Assembly (NCBI GenBank): GCA_036398175.1
Contig: DASWHL010000064.1
Coordinates: 1 to 64,000 of the forward strand
Reading direction: 5' to 3'
Length of the DNA stretch: 64,000 nucleotides
From: JAOTWJ01 sp036398175
GTDB taxonomy: Bacteria; Gemmatimonadota; Gemmatimonadetes; Gemmatimonadales; GWC2-71-9
In this document: positions 8,526 through 16,874 of the stretch, piece by piece
How positions within the stretch are numbered: position 1 is the stretch's first letter
Layout of the letters: every line of letters starts with the position of its first letter
Translations under genes and position numbers: made by a program
Notes under the pieces: generated by a model
Database searches by the model: none
Seen by the model: the letters and a program-made list of their open reading frames with translations, nothing else
What the model was told of the DNA's origin: nothing

Positions 8526-10097
8526 TCAGAATTCGTACGCTTGCCCGAAACTCACCACCCACCGCTTTCCGGACCACCCTTCGCCGAAGCGGTAGGCGAA
8601 GTCCAGGCGGCCGACGTTGGGCCCGGTGGACGTCGTGCCGCCGACGCGGAGCCCGAGGCCCACGTTGCCGCCCACGCGCGGCGACTGGTCCGCATACCAG
8701 GCGCCGCCGTAGTCCACGAAGCCCGCCACGCCGAACCCGAACAGATCCAGCAGGGCGTCGGCCAGGAAGACGCGGTGCTCCAGCACGCCCCACGCGGTCC
8801 GCGTGCCGGTGAACGCGTGCGGCTCGAAACCGCGCGGCCCGATTCCGTGCCCGATGTCGAATTCCGCCCCGGGTGCGGGATTCCGCTGCGCCCCCGCCTG
8901 GACGTGCAGCACCGTGGCCTGGCGGGGGATGACCCGTGACGCCACGGTGAGGCCGCCCCAGACGAGACCGGAGTCCAGGCCGCTCGCCGTGAGCATGCCG
9001 TGCGCGTGCGCCCGCAGCCGGGCGAACACCTGGGGCACGCCCACGCCCGCCTGCACCTCGGCCAGCGGCGCCACGCCGCCTTCGTTGTAACCGAAGGCCC
9101 GCGGCGCCACCCACACCTGGAGGGCCGCTCGGAGACCGAGGTCCACGTCTTCCTCGCGCGCAAACCCGTTGTAGTGGGTCACCTCGAGAAATCGGGCGCG
9201 GGTGAGGTCGGCAAAGACGCCGACCGCGGCGGTCACGGTATCCGGAACCGCCAGCCCGGTGTCCGCGATGCCCACGAAGCGCTCCTGCCGGATCTGCCCG
9301 AGCAGGCCGACCCGCACGTAGCCGCTCGGGCTCGCGCTGGGCGCCCAGCCCACCGCCGCGCGCTGCACGAACGCCCGCCGCCACTTCACGGCCAGCGTGT
9401 CGCCGTTCCGCCACTGAATGATGCGCCGGCTCGCGGCCTCGCCGGGCAACTCGACGCCGACGCGGTGCTCCGTGGCCAGGAACGGCACGCCGCCCGCCCA
9501 GCCCCCGGCCCGCCCGTCGCTCAGCTCGTCGTAGTAGCCCGACAGCAGCGCCCGCGTCCCGAAGGGGCGGTTGATCCGGGTGAGCAGCCGGAGCGCGTGC
9601 CGGTCCGGCTCGTCCCGGTAGACGATGCCCAGCGCGTGGCCCGTGCCGAGCACGTTCTGCTCGATGGCGCCCGCCCGCCAGGTCAGCGTGTTGCCCGTAA
9701 AGCTGAGCCCGAAGTCCACGTTGGTGGTCCAGCCGTCCGACGTGAAGACGCGCGCCACCAGCTTGCCGTCCACCCGTATCGTATCAATCGCGACCCGCCG
9801 GAAGATGCCCCGGCGCCGCAGGTTCCGTTCGGTTTCCTCGAGGCGGCGCGGGTCGAGTGGATCGCCCGCCCGGAACAGCAGCTCCTGCCGCACCACCGAC
9901 GGACGCGTCTTCACGTGGAGCGCGTTCATGATCGCGGCCAGGACGTTGCCTTCGATTTCTTCCGGGAGAAAGATGTCGAACGTCTCCACCGACACGGAGT
10001 CAATGACGGCCTGTTGGGCGGGCACCGCGCCGGGCGACAGGGCGAGTGCGGCAAACGGCCAGACCCAGGCACGCCGTCCGGCAAAGGGACGCGGCAC
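8526..10097 (-). CDS. Omp85/BamA-like outer-membrane beta-barrel protein
   Basis: 523 residues from GTG, with a signal peptide (cleavage likely after VPAQ). Residues ~30-115 contain one POTRA-like unit (LLFRAGDPLDPRRLEETERNLRRRGIFRRV). Residues ~120-523 are alternating aromatic/polar strands ending in the expected C-terminal phenylalanine (FGQAYEF), with GRDF-like periodicity and an R-G-F/E motif in GPRGFEPHAF. It probably sits in the outer membrane as a small surface-antigen/Omp85 relative; with one POTRA it is too short to be BamA itself. The start lies 11 nt after the stop of the reductase gene, so the two form an operon. No strong Shine-Dalgarno sequence is visible. Confidence 0.85.
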   Translation of the reverse strand: MPRPFAGRRAWVWPFAALALSPGAVPAQQAVIDSVSVETFDIFLPEEIEGNVLAAIMNALHVKTRPSVVRQELLFRAGDPLDPRRLEETERNLRRRGIFRRVAIDTIRVDGKLVARVFTSDGWTTNVDFGLSFTGNTLTWRAGAIEQNVLGTGHALGIVYRDEPDRHALRLLTRINRPFGTRALLSGYYDELSDGRAGGWAGGVPFLATEHRVGVELPGEAASRRIIQWRNGDTLAVKWRRAFVQRAAVGWAPSASPSGYVRVGLLGQIRQERFVGIADTGLAVPDTVTAAVGVFADLTRARFLEVTHYNGFAREEDVDLGLRAALQVWVAPRAFGYNEGGVAPLAEVQAGVGVPQVFARLRAHAHGMLTASGLDSGLVWGGLTVASRVIPRQATVLHVQAGAQRNPAPGAEFDIGHGIGPRGFEPHAFTGTRTAWGVLEHRVFLADALLDLFGFGVAGFVDYGGAWYADQSPRVGGNVGLGLRVGGTTSTGPNVGRLDFAYRFGEGWSGKRWVVSFGQAYEF

Positions 10098-10108
10098 GAG
10101 GAGCCGGC

Positions 10109-10717
10109 TCAGCGCCGGACCAGGTGAAGTCCGATGTTCGGCCCGTGGCCCATGCGATAGGCGAGGTGGATCCACAGCATGGCCAGGGGCTCGAGATAGC
10201 GGGCCGCCTGGAGGCCTCCCGCATCCACCGGCGTGAAGCCGAGACTCACGATCAGTTGCTCCACGGTGCGTTTGGCCTCGGCGTCGTCGCCACAGTAGCA
10301 CATCGTGAGCCGCTCGGCGCCGAATCGGGGATTTGCCATGTTCCCCGCCCCGGTGGTATTGAACGCCTTGACCACCCGGCAGCGCGGCACCAGCGCGGCG
10401 ATCCGCTCCGCCGCCGATTCGGTCGTGCCGAGCGAGAGTCCCGCCATTCCCGGCAGGATCGGGTTCGTGCAATCCACCAGAATCCTGCCGTCGAGCGGCC
10501 CGGCCGCGGCCAGCGCCGAGTCCACCGCGGCCCACGGCGTCGCCAGCACGACGACCTCGGCATCCCGCACCGCCTCCGCGATGCCCGCCGCCCGCCCGAT
10601 GAGCACCTCCCGGCCCGCGGGATTCCGCACGCCGAACACGATGTCGTGCCCCTCGCGGGCCCACCCATGCCCGAGCGCCATGCCGACCTTGCCGGCCCCG
10701 ATGATCGCGATGCGCAT
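10109..10717 (-). CDS. NAD(P)-binding oxidoreductase of the F420-dependent NADP reductase-like family
   Basis: 202 residues beginning MRIAIIGAGKVGMALGHGWA, a Rossmann GxGxxG nucleotide site, followed by FGVRNP where NADP-preferring members carry an arginine. The middle has VVVLATPWAAV and VKAFNTTGAGNM, hallmarks of the NADPH-dependent F420 reductase-like / coenzyme F420-binding superfamily. Actual F420 use cannot be told from sequence; many such proteins are uncharacterised dehydrogenases. The -10-like TAGCTT at 10725-10730 is 7 nt before ATG and no Shine-Dalgarno sequence is seen, suggesting a leaderless transcript that continues into the Omp85-like gene. Confidence 0.85.
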   Translation of the reverse strand: MRIAIIGAGKVGMALGHGWAREGHDIVFGVRNPAGREVLIGRAAGIAEAVRDAEVVVLATPWAAVDSALAAAGPLDGRILVDCTNPILPGMAGLSLGTTESAAERIAALVPRCRVVKAFNTTGAGNMANPRFGAERLTMCYCGDDAEAKRTVEQLIVSLGFTPVDAGGLQAARYLEPLAMLWIHLAYRMGHGPNIGLHLVRR

Positions 10718-10749
10718 GGCCGGGAAGCTAGACGGGTGGGAGGTGGAAT

Positions 10750-10791
10750 TGCAGAGTGCAGAGTGGAGGGTCCTCCACTCTGCACTCTGCA
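10750..10791. repeat. Perfect 20-bp stem hairpin built from 7-bp units (GCAGAGT)
   Basis: GCAGAGT occurs twice at 10751-10764, followed by GGAGG, a 2 nt loop and the exact inverse (CCTCC, ACTCTGC twice), with a third degenerate unit ATTCTGC at 10791-10797. It lies directly after the glnA stop and is a good candidate for the glnA transcription terminator, though no T-tract follows. Confidence 0.9.
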
Positions 10792-10806
10792 TTCTGCACT
10801 CGTGGT

Positions 10807-12195
10807 CTAGTACTTCCCCAGGTACCGATCCAGCTCCCACTGATGCACCTGGGCCGAGTAGTCCAGCCACTCCTGGCGCTTGGCCTCCACGAACCGCTCG
10901 ATGATGTGCGGGCCGAGGGCCCCCGTGATGACCGGGTCCTTCTCGAGCGTGTCGAGCGCTTCGTGCATGTCGCGCGGCAGCTCGGTGATCTTGTAGCGCC
11001 GCTTCTCCCGCTCGCTCATCGTGAAGATGTTCTTGTTCACGGGCTCGGGCGGCGTGAGCTTGCGCTCGATGCCGTCGAGGCCGGACGCCAGCATCACCGC
11101 CAGCGCCAGGTACGAGTTCGCGGCCGGATCCGGCATGCGCAGCTCACAGCGGGTCCCCTGGCCGCGCCGCTCCGGAATCCGCACCAGCGGCGACCGGTTG
11201 CGCATGCTCCACGCCACGTTGGTGGGCGCCTCGTAGCCCGGCACGAGCCGCTTGTAGCTGTTCACCAACGGGTTCGTGATGGCGCAGAACCCACGCGCGT
11301 GATCCAGCAGGCCCGCGATGTACTGGAGACCCACCTTCGAGATCTGCCACTCGGCCTTTTCGTCGTAGAACGCGTTCTTCGAGCCCTTGAACAGCGACTG
11401 GTGCGTGTGCATCCCGGAACCGTTCTGCCCGAAGATCGGCTTCGGCATGAAGGTGGCCAGGAACCCGTTCCGATACGCGACGTTGCGGACGATGAACCGG
11501 AACGTCGCGATGTTGTCGGCCGTCTCGAGCGCCTCGGCGTAGCGGAAGTCAATCTCGTGCTGCCCCACCGCCACCTCGTGGTGCCCGGCCTCCACCTCGA
11601 AGCCCATGTGCACAAGGTCCTCGATGATCAGCCGCCGGATGGGCTCCGCCTTGTCCACCGGGGCCAGGTCGAAGTAGCCGCCCGTGTCGTGCGTCTGGAG
11701 GGTCGGGTGGCCATTCGGGCCGAGATGGAAGATGAAGAACTCGGCCTCGCAGCCCGCCATCATCTGGTAGCCCAGCTTCCTGGCCCGCTCGATCTGCTTC
11801 TTCAGCGTGAGCCGCGGGCACCCGGTGAACGGCGTCCCGTCCGGCAGGTGGATGTCGCTGATGAGCCGCGCGACCCGCCCGCCCTCGTCCTCGTAGGGCA
11901 GGACCTTGAACGTGTCGAGGTCCGGCTTGAGGAGCATGTCGCTCTCCTCGATCCGGACGAAGCCCTCGATGGACGACCCGTCGAACATCACCTCGCCGGA
12001 CAGCGCCTTCTCGAACTGGGACCGCGGCACCTCGACGTTCTTGTTGATGCCCGTCACGTCCGTGAAGTGGAGGCGGAGGAAATCCACCTGCAACTCCTTG
12101 CAGAGCTTCAGGATGTCGGCTTTCCCGGCGCCGCGGGTATCAATCACGCGACCTGAGAGCGAGGTCTTTCCGGCAGAGGCGGGCTTGGGCGGCAC
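10807..12195 (-). CDS. glnA: Glutamine synthetase type I
   Basis: 462 residues. It catalyses ATP-dependent ligation of ammonia to glutamate in the cytoplasm. Family signatures are visible: VMFDGSSIEGF, the glutamate-rich metal site in GCEAEFFIF, GHHEVAVGQHEIDFR, the catalytic loop NGSGMHTHQSL and the ATP/glutamate site NRSPLVRIP. The adenylylation-site tyrosine context of GSI-beta (NLYxLPPEE) is not found; the matching region reads YKITELPRDMHEAL, as in GSI-alpha enzymes, so feedback rather than adenylylation control is likely. GTG 12195 is chosen because AAGGAG lies 7 nt upstream. A strong promoter precedes it, and no PII or ammonium-transporter gene is adjacent. Confidence 0.98.
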   Translation of the reverse strand: MPPKPASAGKTSLSGRVIDTRGAGKADILKLCKELQVDFLRLHFTDVTGINKNVEVPRSQFEKALSGEVMFDGSSIEGFVRIEESDMLLKPDLDTFKVLPYEDEGGRVARLISDIHLPDGTPFTGCPRLTLKKQIERARKLGYQMMAGCEAEFFIFHLGPNGHPTLQTHDTGGYFDLAPVDKAEPIRRLIIEDLVHMGFEVEAGHHEVAVGQHEIDFRYAEALETADNIATFRFIVRNVAYRNGFLATFMPKPIFGQNGSGMHTHQSLFKGSKNAFYDEKAEWQISKVGLQYIAGLLDHARGFCAITNPLVNSYKRLVPGYEAPTNVAWSMRNRSPLVRIPERRGQGTRCELRMPDPAANSYLALAVMLASGLDGIERKLTPPEPVNKNIFTMSEREKRRYKITELPRDMHEALDTLEKDPVITGALGPHIIERFVEAKRQEWLDYSAQVHQWELDRYLGKY

Positions 12196-12240
12196 GGCAC
12201 TTCTCCTTGGGCGGCGAAGGGGCGGATTCCGGGACGCGGG

Positions 12241-12269
12241 AACGTATCCGGGATGATTCGTGGTGTCAA
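12241..12269 (-). promoter_or_regulatory. glnA promoter
   Basis: On the minus strand TTGACA (12269-12264) is followed after exactly 17 nt by TACGTT (12246-12241). The predicted transcript starts near 12235, giving a leader of about 40 nt that contains the AAGGAG ribosome site. No separate operator is obvious. Confidence 0.75.
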
Positions 12270-12431
12270 GCAAAACGTCGTCAGTCTGCACAGAAATGGG
12301 GCCTAAAACAGTCGAATTTCCGCTCCACGTGCCCTACTGCCGCGAAAATCGTGCCGAAACCGCCAATTCCTTGTGACACCGTCGAAGTCCGGAATCGCGG
12401 CCCGTTCGCTCGGGGTTGCTGGGGGGGGCGC

Positions 12432-12719
12432 TCAGGCCAGCGAGTCGAGCAGGTTCCAGAGTTCCTGGGCGGAGAACTCGTTGAACCGCGTCTCGATGTC
12501 CCGGGCCGACCACTCGAGGAAGATCCACCCGGACAGGCGGTGGAGCACGCCGGAGATGAAGTGGATCCGGCCGCGCAACGCGCCGACCTCCTCGTCGCGT
12601 GCGCATTCGATGAGCACGACCCAATGACTCGCGCCACGCTGTAGCTCACCCATCTGGCGGGCCTGGATCTCACTCAACGGCGGATCGAAGCGCTTGCTCT
12701 TCCGGGGCTCCTGGGCCAT
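12432..12719 (-). CDS. Conserved-looking small protein of unknown function
   Basis: 95 residues, beginning MAQEPRKSKRFDPPLSEIQARQMGEL. It is mixed alpha/beta with tryptophan-rich patches (ASHWVVLIEC, GWIFLEWSARDIETRFNEF), soluble, with no signal peptide and no recognisable motif. TAACGT (12732-12727) lies 7 nt before ATG, with TTGTCG 17 nt further upstream and no Shine-Dalgarno sequence, so a leaderless transcript is likely. It stands alone between glnA and the divergent zinc-ribbon gene. I do not recognise the family. Confidence 0.7.
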   Translation of the reverse strand: MAQEPRKSKRFDPPLSEIQARQMGELQRGASHWVVLIECARDEEVGALRGRIHFISGVLHRLSGWIFLEWSARDIETRFNEFSAQELWNLLDSLA

Positions 12720-12726
12720 GGCGGCT

Positions 12727-12755
12727 ACGTTAACGTGGCGGGGGGATAACGACAA
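12727..12755 (-). promoter_or_regulatory. Probable leaderless promoter of the 95-residue protein gene
   Basis: TTGTCG (12755-12750), 17 nt spacer, TAACGT (12732-12727), then 7 nt to the ATG. Transcription would start at or next to the start codon. Confidence 0.6.
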
Positions 12756-12756
12756 C

Positions 12757-12827
12757 GGGATGGGCGGGATACGCCGGGTGGTAGACGGGGGCTGGCCGCC
12801 TGCGCAGCCCCCTATCCCGCCCATCCC
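12757..12827. repeat. Intergenic long hairpin with GGGATG/ATCCC-type units
   Basis: A perfect 15-bp inverted repeat (12757-12771 against 12813-12827) encloses a second stem (GGGGGCTG near 12787 against CAGCCCCC at 12805-12812). The arms are made of short GGGAT-type units like those near 17.3, 17.5 and 19.0 kb. It sits between divergent genes, so it is not a simple terminator. Confidence 0.85.
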
Positions 12828-12880
12828 GCGCATCCCGGTACATTTCCGTCCCGAACCCACCCGATCCTGACGGAGCCTGC

Positions 12881-13615
12881 ATGACCTGCCCCACCTGTGG
12901 CGCCACTGCCACCGGCAAGTTCTGCCACAACTGCGGCGCGGCCCTGGGCGCGCGTGTCTGCGCCAAGTGCGGAGCGGCGCTTTCGGGCGGCGCCAGGTTC
13001 TGTCACGCCTGCGGGGCGCCGGCGGCGGGGGTCGGCGGCGCGACCGCTGCCCGGACCGGCGGCGGTATCCCGTGGTTTCTGGTTGGCGGCGCGGTGGTCG
13101 TGCTGCTCGTCATCGTGGCCGTGGTGCAGCTCACGCCGGGTGCCCCACCTCCGGCCCCGGGCGCGCCGGCCGCCCCGGCGTCCGGCCCGGTGGACCTCTC
13201 GCAGCTCACGCCCCGCGAGGCCGCGGACCGGCTGTTCGACCGGGTCATGATCTCGCGCGAGGCGGGGAAGCTCGACACCGCCGCCTTCTTCGCACCGATG
13301 GCGCTCCGCGCCTACGCCATGCTCGACGAGGTGGACGCGGACGCACGCTTTCACATCGGGCTCCTGGAGATCGCCGCGGGAGATCCGACGGGGGCCGAAG
13401 CGCAGGCCGACACGCTGGCACAGGCCGTCCCGACCCATCTCTACGCGTCCATGCTGCGCGCGGATGCCGCGCGCGCGCGCGGCGACACCGCCGCCGCCGA
13501 GCGTGCCGACCAGGCCTTCCTCCGGAACTACGAGGCCGAGACGGCCGCGAACCGGCCGGAGTACGCGCCGCACGCGCCGTGGCTGGCGACGTATCGGGAG
13601 GGAATCGGGCGGTAG
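12881..13615 (+). CDS. Double zinc-ribbon membrane-anchored protein, function unknown
   Basis: 244 residues. Two zinc ribbons fill residues 1-46 (C-P-T-C...C-H-N-C-G and C-A-K-C-G...C-H-A-C-G). One membrane helix follows at ~67-85 (PWFLVGGAVVVLLVIVAVV), then a Pro/Ala linker and a TPR-like helical domain (~105-244, with FDRVMISREAGKLDTAAFFAPMALRAYAML). The ribbons should face the cytoplasm and the helical part the periplasm. A possible promoter element TACATT lies about 40 nt upstream. The partner and role are unknown; similar ribbon-TM-helical proteins often act in membrane scaffolding. Confidence 0.8.
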   Translation: MTCPTCGATATGKFCHNCGAALGARVCAKCGAALSGGARFCHACGAPAAGVGGATAARTGGGIPWFLVGGAVVVLLVIVAVVQLTPGAPPPAPGAPAAPASGPVDLSQLTPREAADRLFDRVMISREAGKLDTAAFFAPMALRAYAMLDEVDADARFHIGLLEIAAGDPTGAEAQADTLAQAVPTHLYASMLRADAARARGDTAAAERADQAFLRNYEAETAANRPEYAPHAPWLATYREGIGR

Positions 13616-13628
13616 CGAGGGCGGGTGC

Positions 13629-14054
13629 TCACCACCGCCTGATCCTCCCCAACCGCGACGTCGTCAGCGTATCCGCGGACGCCCCACGCCGCAGCACGAG
13701 GCGCGTATTGGCGGCGCCGAAGCCGAGCCCGTCGGGGCCAATGCGGATGACCGCGCGGGATGCTTCCAGCGTGACCCCGTGCCGATCCGGCCCCGGCCGC
13801 TCCAGAAACGTCGAGTCCGTCGGGCTTTCGTACGTCGCGCGGAGGCTGGCGGCGGCGAACTCCAGCCGTACCGGGCGCGCCCGCAGGATGGCGCCATAGC
13901 GCGCCGCGTGATAGAAGGTGGCGACCTCGGTGGCCGCGCGATGGACGGCCAGCCGGTCCCGCTGCCCGGACCAGCGGGGCGCGAACACGGCCAGCAGGAT
14001 GCCGAACATGACCAGCACGACGAGCAACTCGAGGAGCGTGAAACCGCGGCGCAT
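13629..14054 (-). CDS. Type IV pilin-like / GspH-type minor pseudopilin
   Basis: 141 residues. The N-terminus MRRGFTLLELLVVLVMFGILLAVFAP is a class III prepilin signal: a short basic leader, Gly before Phe, and Glu at position +5, followed by the hydrophobic assembly helix. The remainder (ATEVATFYHAARYGAILRARPVRLEF) fits GspH-type minor pseudopilins, which cap type II secretion or type IV pilus fibres. No other secretion gene is adjacent, so it is an orphan here. TATCGT at 14066-14061 sits exactly 6 nt before ATG, suggesting leaderless transcription. Confidence 0.88.
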   Translation of the reverse strand: MRRGFTLLELLVVLVMFGILLAVFAPRWSGQRDRLAVHRAATEVATFYHAARYGAILRARPVRLEFAAASLRATYESPTDSTFLERPGPDRHGVTLEASRAVIRIGPDGLGFGAANTRLVLRRGASADTLTTSRLGRIRRW

Positions 14055-14132
14055 GCCGCTACGATACGGGGCGCGGGCGCGCCCGCCGTCACCGGTTCAT
14101 TGCGGCGCGGGGCCTGCGAGCGCGGGGGCACC

Positions 14133-14161
14133 TTGCCGACCGCTCCGCGGGCGGACATACT
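14133..14161 (+). promoter_or_regulatory. Probable leaderless promoter of the MerR-family gene
   Basis: TTGCCG at 14133-14138, a 17 nt spacer and CATACT at 14156-14161, followed by 6 nt and the GTG start at 14168. No ribosome-binding site is present. Confidence 0.65.
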
Positions 14162-14167
14162 GCCCGC

Positions 14168-14758
14168 GTGCATCCGGATCCGCTGCTCGCGCTCCGCGAG
14201 TTCCGCCAGCTCGCCCCGTGGAACCTCCGCGACCTCGCCGCCACGGCCACGGCCATTCTGGAGCGGACGCGCGTGCGCCCCGTGAGCGCCTCCGCGCGGG
14301 ACGACGTGTCCGAGCGCGCCGTGCGCTTCTACGTCACCCGCGGACTTCTGCACGCGCCCGACGGGCGCGGGACGTCGGCCACCTACTCCTACCGGCACAT
14401 GCTCCAGCTGCTCTCGATCAAGCTGCGGCAGATGGAGGGCGCCACGCTCGACACCATCAGCCGCGAGCTGGAGGAAGCGACGGGCGACGTGCTCGAGCGG
14501 CGGGTCGCCGCGACGTTGGGCGACCGCCTGCCGCATCCGCACGAGCTGGGCGTGGCCGATGCCGGCCGGGCCTTCCATGTGGAGTCCGCGCCCGTCCAGG
14601 CCGGCGGCGGCGATACGTGGCGCCGCATCGCGGTGGACGCCGGCGTCGAGGTGCACCTCCGCGCCGGCCACCCCGCGGTCGGCCTGCCCAGCCAGGCCGT
14701 GGCCACCGAGGTGCGGGCGGCCCTCGAGCGTCTGGCCGCCGCTCGGCGTCCGGCCTAG
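14168..14758 (+). CDS. MerR-family transcriptional regulator
   Basis: 196 residues from GTG. The winged-helix MerR DNA-binding unit is at ~45-120 (VSERAVRFYVTRGLL, then RHMLQLLSIKLRQMEGATLDTISREL). The C-terminal part (~130-196) has no cysteine cluster for metal sensing and is of unknown ligand. MerR proteins usually dimerise and twist promoters with long spacers. It is divergent from the pseudopilin gene and about 100 nt upstream of lemA, so it may control either. The start follows a promoter with no leader. Confidence 0.85.
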   Translation: MHPDPLLALREFRQLAPWNLRDLAATATAILERTRVRPVSASARDDVSERAVRFYVTRGLLHAPDGRGTSATYSYRHMLQLLSIKLRQMEGATLDTISRELEEATGDVLERRVAATLGDRLPHPHELGVADAGRAFHVESAPVQAGGGDTWRRIAVDAGVEVHLRAGHPAVGLPSQAVATEVRAALERLAAARRPA

Positions 14759-14863
14759 GTCGCGGCCGCCCGCTTGCGGCGGGCGCGCGAAGCCCCACTT
14801 TTCCCCATGCCGGGCCGACGCGCCCTCGAGCGCGTCCGAGAACCTCCAGCCGGAGAACGCGCC

Positions 14864-15451
14864 ATGCAGTGGCTTCTTCTGATCCTCCTGATCGTCGTCG
14901 TGGGCTTCGTCATCAGCGCGTACAACCGCCTGATCGCGCTCAAGGGGGAGACGCTCAACGCCTGGAAGCAGATTGACGTGCAGCTCAAGCGGCGCCACGA
15001 CCTGATCCCGAATCTGGTGAACGCGGTGAAGGGCGCGATGGACTTCGAGAAGGACACGCTCGAGGCCGTCATCCAGGCACGCAACCAGGCCGTGAAGATC
15101 CAGGCCGGCGCGTCGCCAACGGGCGGGATCCAGGCCCTGGCCGGCGCCGAAGCCGCGCTCGGCGCCGCGCTCTCGCGGCTCAACGTCGTGGTCGAGCGGT
15201 ATCCCGACCTCAAGGCCACGGGGAACATCGGTCAGCTGCAGGAGGAGCTGACCTCGACCGAGAACCGCGTCGCGTTCGCGCGGCAGCTCTACAACGACAC
15301 GGCCACCAGCTATAACGTCAAGCAGCAGCAGTTCCCGTGGAACTTCGTCGCCGGCCTCGCGAAGGCCGAAACGGTGGAGCTGTACGAGATCGAGGAGCCA
15401 CGCGAGCGCGAGGTGCCGGTCGTGGATCTGTCCATGAAGCCGAAGGCGTGA
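14864..15451 (+). CDS. lemA: LemA family protein
   Basis: 195 residues. An N-terminal membrane anchor (MQWLLLILLIVVVGFVISAYN) is followed by the LemA helical bundle with its hallmark ETLNAWKQIDVQLKRRHDLIPNLV and the later YNDTATSYN...FPWNFVAGL. LemA proteins are inner-membrane proteins of unclear function, often encoded next to HtpX-like proteases as here. ATG 14864 has GGAG at 14852-14855, 8 nt upstream. It overlaps the protease gene by 4 nt (GTGA). Confidence 0.95.
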   Translation: MQWLLLILLIVVVGFVISAYNRLIALKGETLNAWKQIDVQLKRRHDLIPNLVNAVKGAMDFEKDTLEAVIQARNQAVKIQAGASPTGGIQALAGAEAALGAALSRLNVVVERYPDLKATGNIGQLQEELTSTENRVAFARQLYNDTATSYNVKQQQFPWNFVAGLAKAETVELYEIEEPREREVPVVDLSMKPKA

Positions 15452-16473
15452 GCGCGACCAACCTCTTCGAGCAGCAGCGGCAGAACCGGCGCCGCTCGGC
15501 GGTGCTGGTGACGGTGTTCGTGCTGTTCTTCGCGTGGATCGGGTTCGGCGGCGACCTGATCCTCTATCTCCAGTCGCGTGGCGGCGAGCCCGGGCAGTAC
15601 CGGCACACCTTCCCGTTCATCGGCATCGCGGCCACCCTGCTCGCCGCGGGCATGACGGGGTTCGCCTGGAAGAGCGGCGCCAAGCAGGTGTTGAGCGCCA
15701 CGGGGGCATGGGAGCTGATTTCCGCCGCGACCGACGAAGAGCGGCAGTACGTGAACGTGGTCGAGGAGATGGCCATCGCCTCCGGGCTTCCCAAACCCAG
15801 GGTGTGGATCGTCCCGGACGACGATCCCAACGCGTTCGCCACCGGCAGCGAACCCAAGACCGCGCACGTCGCGGTCACGCGCGGCCTGCTCACGACCCTG
15901 AACCGGGACGAGCTGCAGGCCGTCGTCGCGCACGAGATGGCGCACATCCGGAACCTCGATGTGCGGCTCATGACCCTGCTCGCGGCGCTCGTGGGCGTGA
16001 TCGCCATCATCTCGGACGTCACCATGCGCGGCATGCGGTTCGGCGGCGGGCGCGGGCGCTCCGGAGGGGGCAAGAAGGGCGGCGGGGGCGGCGCCCTGGT
16101 CGTCGTGCTGATCGTCCTCTGGCTCGTGGCCGTGATCCTCGCGCCCATCATCTCGCGCATGCTGGCGCTCGCGGTGAGCCGGAAGCGCGAGTACCTGGCG
16201 GACGCCACGGCGGCGCAGTTCACGCGGAACCCCGCGGCGCTCGCGTCGGCGCTGGGAAAGATCGAGCACGCCGCTGGCGCCACGAAATCCATCAGGCACG
16301 GCACGGCGCATCTCTGCATCGCCGACCCGCTGGGTCGCCGCGTGACCAACAAGCAGGGGTTCGTGGCCGATCTGCTCGCGACGCATCCCCCCATGGCCGT
16401 GCGGATCGCCAGGCTCAAGCGGATGGCGTATCAGTACGAGCAGACGGGGGAGATCGTCGAGCCGGCGCTCTGA
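15448..16473 (+). CDS. M48-family membrane zinc metalloprotease (HtpX-like)
   Basis: 341 residues from GTG within the overlap with lemA. Two N-terminal helices (~20-75) precede the catalytic domain with HEMAH (HExxH zinc motif) near residue 157 and the third-ligand region REYLADATAAQF. A glycine-rich loop and two further helices lie between. HtpX-type enzymes degrade damaged membrane proteins from the cytoplasmic face. Gene coupling with lemA is common and suggests joint membrane quality control. Confidence 0.93.
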   Translation: MSATNLFEQQRQNRRRSAVLVTVFVLFFAWIGFGGDLILYLQSRGGEPGQYRHTFPFIGIAATLLAAGMTGFAWKSGAKQVLSATGAWELISAATDEERQYVNVVEEMAIASGLPKPRVWIVPDDDPNAFATGSEPKTAHVAVTRGLLTTLNRDELQAVVAHEMAHIRNLDVRLMTLLAALVGVIAIISDVTMRGMRFGGGRGRSGGGKKGGGGGALVVVLIVLWLVAVILAPIISRMLALAVSRKREYLADATAAQFTRNPAALASALGKIEHAAGATKSIRHGTAHLCIADPLGRRVTNKQGFVADLLATHPPMAVRIARLKRMAYQYEQTGEIVEPAL

Positions 16474-16549
16474 CCCGGACCCGTGGGAGCACGACTGGCG
16501 GCGGAGCCGCCGCACGTGGCCGACCCAGGCAAGCACTGACCGATCGCGC

Positions 16550-16583
16550 TTGACAAGGATGCCGTCCTTACTAGAGTAAGGAC
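16550..16583 (+). promoter_or_regulatory. Toxin-antitoxin promoter with palindromic operator
   Basis: TTGACA (16550-16555), 16 nt, TAGAGT (16572-16577), then 6 nt to the ATG at 16584. A perfect 9-bp inverted repeat GTCCTTACT-AG-AGTAAGGAC (16564-16583) covers the -10 box and abuts the start codon, as expected for an autoregulatory AbrB-type operator. Confidence 0.8.
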
Positions 16584-16874
16584 ATGGCCAAGGTCACCAG
16601 TAAACGCCAGGTCACGATTCCCAAGGCGATCGCCGACCAGTACCGCATTCGCGAGGGCGACGACCTAGAATTCGTCGCCGCCGGCGACGCGATTCGGGTG
16701 CTGCCGCCGGGCACCGGGGTCGCGCCCCGGCCGGTCGCGGCGCGGCTCGCCTTGTTCGACGCGGCCACCGCGCGGCAGCGTGCCCGGCAGCGCGCCCGCC
16801 CGGCCAGCCGGCGGAAAGGCAAGGGTCGGGGCTGGACCCGTGCGGAGCTCTACGACCGTGGCCACGCTGGTTGA
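16584..16874 (+). CDS. vapB: AbrB/MazE-type antitoxin
   Basis: 96 residues. The first ~45 are the SpoVT/AbrB swapped-hairpin fold (AKVTSKRQVTIPKAIADQYRIREGDDLEF). The rest is basic, with an RQRARQRARPASRRKGKGRGW tail that likely folds on binding the toxin. It should bind the PIN-domain toxin encoded next and repress its own operon at the palindrome just upstream. It overlaps the toxin gene by 17 nt. The start codon directly follows the operator, so the mRNA appears leaderless. Confidence 0.92.
   Translation: MAKVTSKRQVTIPKAIADQYRIREGDDLEFVAAGDAIRVLPPGTGVAPRPVAARLALFDAATARQRARQRARPASRRKGKGRGWTRAELYDRGHAG

Noticed and set aside
12281..12431. A possible small gene in the glnA upstream spacer
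   Set aside because: Frames here are short, overlap the glnA promoter and lack a ribosome site. The spacer is treated as regulatory.
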